The notes beneath the pieces were generated by a model. That model had not been told where the DNA came from. It ran no database searches and saw only the letters and a list, made by a program, of their open reading frames with translations. A stretch of 41,656 nt of DNA, taken from contig NZ_CALIBH010000286.1 of assembly GCF_938045775.1 (NCBI RefSeq), positions 1 to 41,656 of the forward strand, in the 5' to 3' direction. Positions 41,464 to 41,656 of the stretch are shown here, one piece after another; positions within the stretch are counted from its first letter, which is position 1, and the number at the start of each line of letters is the position of its first letter. The DNA comes from an uncultured Campylobacter sp. Its GTDB lineage: Bacteria > Campylobacterota > Campylobacteria > Campylobacterales > Campylobacteraceae. Made by a program: the position numbers and the translations under genes.

Positions 41464-41656
41464 TTAAAACATAATCTCAAACCCTGCATTGATAGCACCG
41501 CCTCTTGTCTTGCCTACGTAGCCCTTGCCTCCTAGGCTAAAGATAAGGTTTTTACTCTCATACTTATAGCCGGCTTCAAATACTCCGGTTGAACCCTTTA
41601 AGCTAGGCTTAGGAGCGTCAAGTCCCATAGTAGATGCTTTAGCATCTCCGCTAAAC
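41464..41656 (-). CDS. C-terminal end of an outer-membrane beta-barrel protein (autotransporter-like), partial
   Basis: Only the last 63 residues are in the window; the start lies beyond it. The segment GVFEAGYKYESKNLIFSLGG, then KGYVGKTRGGAINAGFEIMF, shows alternating hydrophobic residues and a terminal Phe, as in the last strands of autotransporter or other beta-barrel domains recognised by the Bam complex. The stop TAA is at 41466-41464. The passenger or function cannot be judged from this part. Confidence 0.65.
   Translation of the reverse strand, partial: FSGDAKASTMGLDAPKPSLKGSTGVFEAGYKYESKNLIFSLGGKGYVGKTRGGAINAGFEIMF

Overview
The window is chromosomal DNA from a Campylobacterota bacterium, most likely a Campylobacter of the higher-GC oral group (C. 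gracilis, C. showae, C. rectus type). This rests on protein resemblance, on gene neighbourhoods I recall from C. jejuni (argG-rplI-hslV-hslU-era; S4 gene-tsaE-lptB; pycA-small gene-bpt; hemL-AtpZ-like; pyrD-M16 peptidase-dapA-SDR; pgsA and rseP), on the roughly 50% GC of most genes, and on AT-rich intergenic DNA full of AAATTT/AAATTTC words. C. gracilis is the best guess because rpoN, which follows lptB in C. jejuni, is absent there and C. gracilis is non-motile. The species call is inference.

Layout. 1-9131 (minus strand) is a tightly overlapping operon for a type IV pilus / type II secretion-like machine. Its gene order reproduces the Vibrio MSHA locus (mshI-J-K-L-M-N-E-G) with one extra small gene, and it corresponds to the C. 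jejuni Cts DNA-uptake genes. 9194-14269 (minus) holds era, hslU, hslV, rplI and argG. 14358-15709 (plus) holds an S4 RNA-binding protein, tsaE and lptB. A 1-kb non-coding stretch follows, with six degenerate AT-rich motifs about 60 bp apart. 16745-21040 holds a periplasmic beta-propeller protein, bpt, a small gene, pycA, tRNA-Leu(CAA) and hup. 21367-27008 (plus) holds an ArsRS/RacRS-type two-component pair split by 487 bp of filler, a cytochrome c, hemL, an AtpZ-like protein and a membrane protein with a long low-complexity insert. 27359-32799 (plus) holds pyrD with an exceptional 300-residue tail, an M16 peptidase, dapA, a FabL-type enoyl-ACP reductase and pgsA.

32876-35159 is the least explained part: seven consecutive small membrane-protein genes, each with a ribosome-binding site, clearly lower in GC than their flanks and lying between pgsA and rseP. 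I recognise none of them, and they are the best candidate for an undescribed system. 35675-37425 holds rseP and yggS. 37430-41096 looks like a decaying accessory region: an ABC-ATPase remnant, a probable frameshift in a small membrane protein, two hypothetical genes and a methyltransferase frameshifted near its C terminus. The window ends in the C-terminal strands of an outer-membrane beta-barrel protein on the minus strand, with a clear terminator.

The genes are mostly housekeeping: protein quality control, arginine, lysine, pyrimidine, haem, phospholipid and fatty-acid synthesis, LPS export and tRNA modification. Added to these are the pilus/DNA-uptake machine and two small accessory zones.
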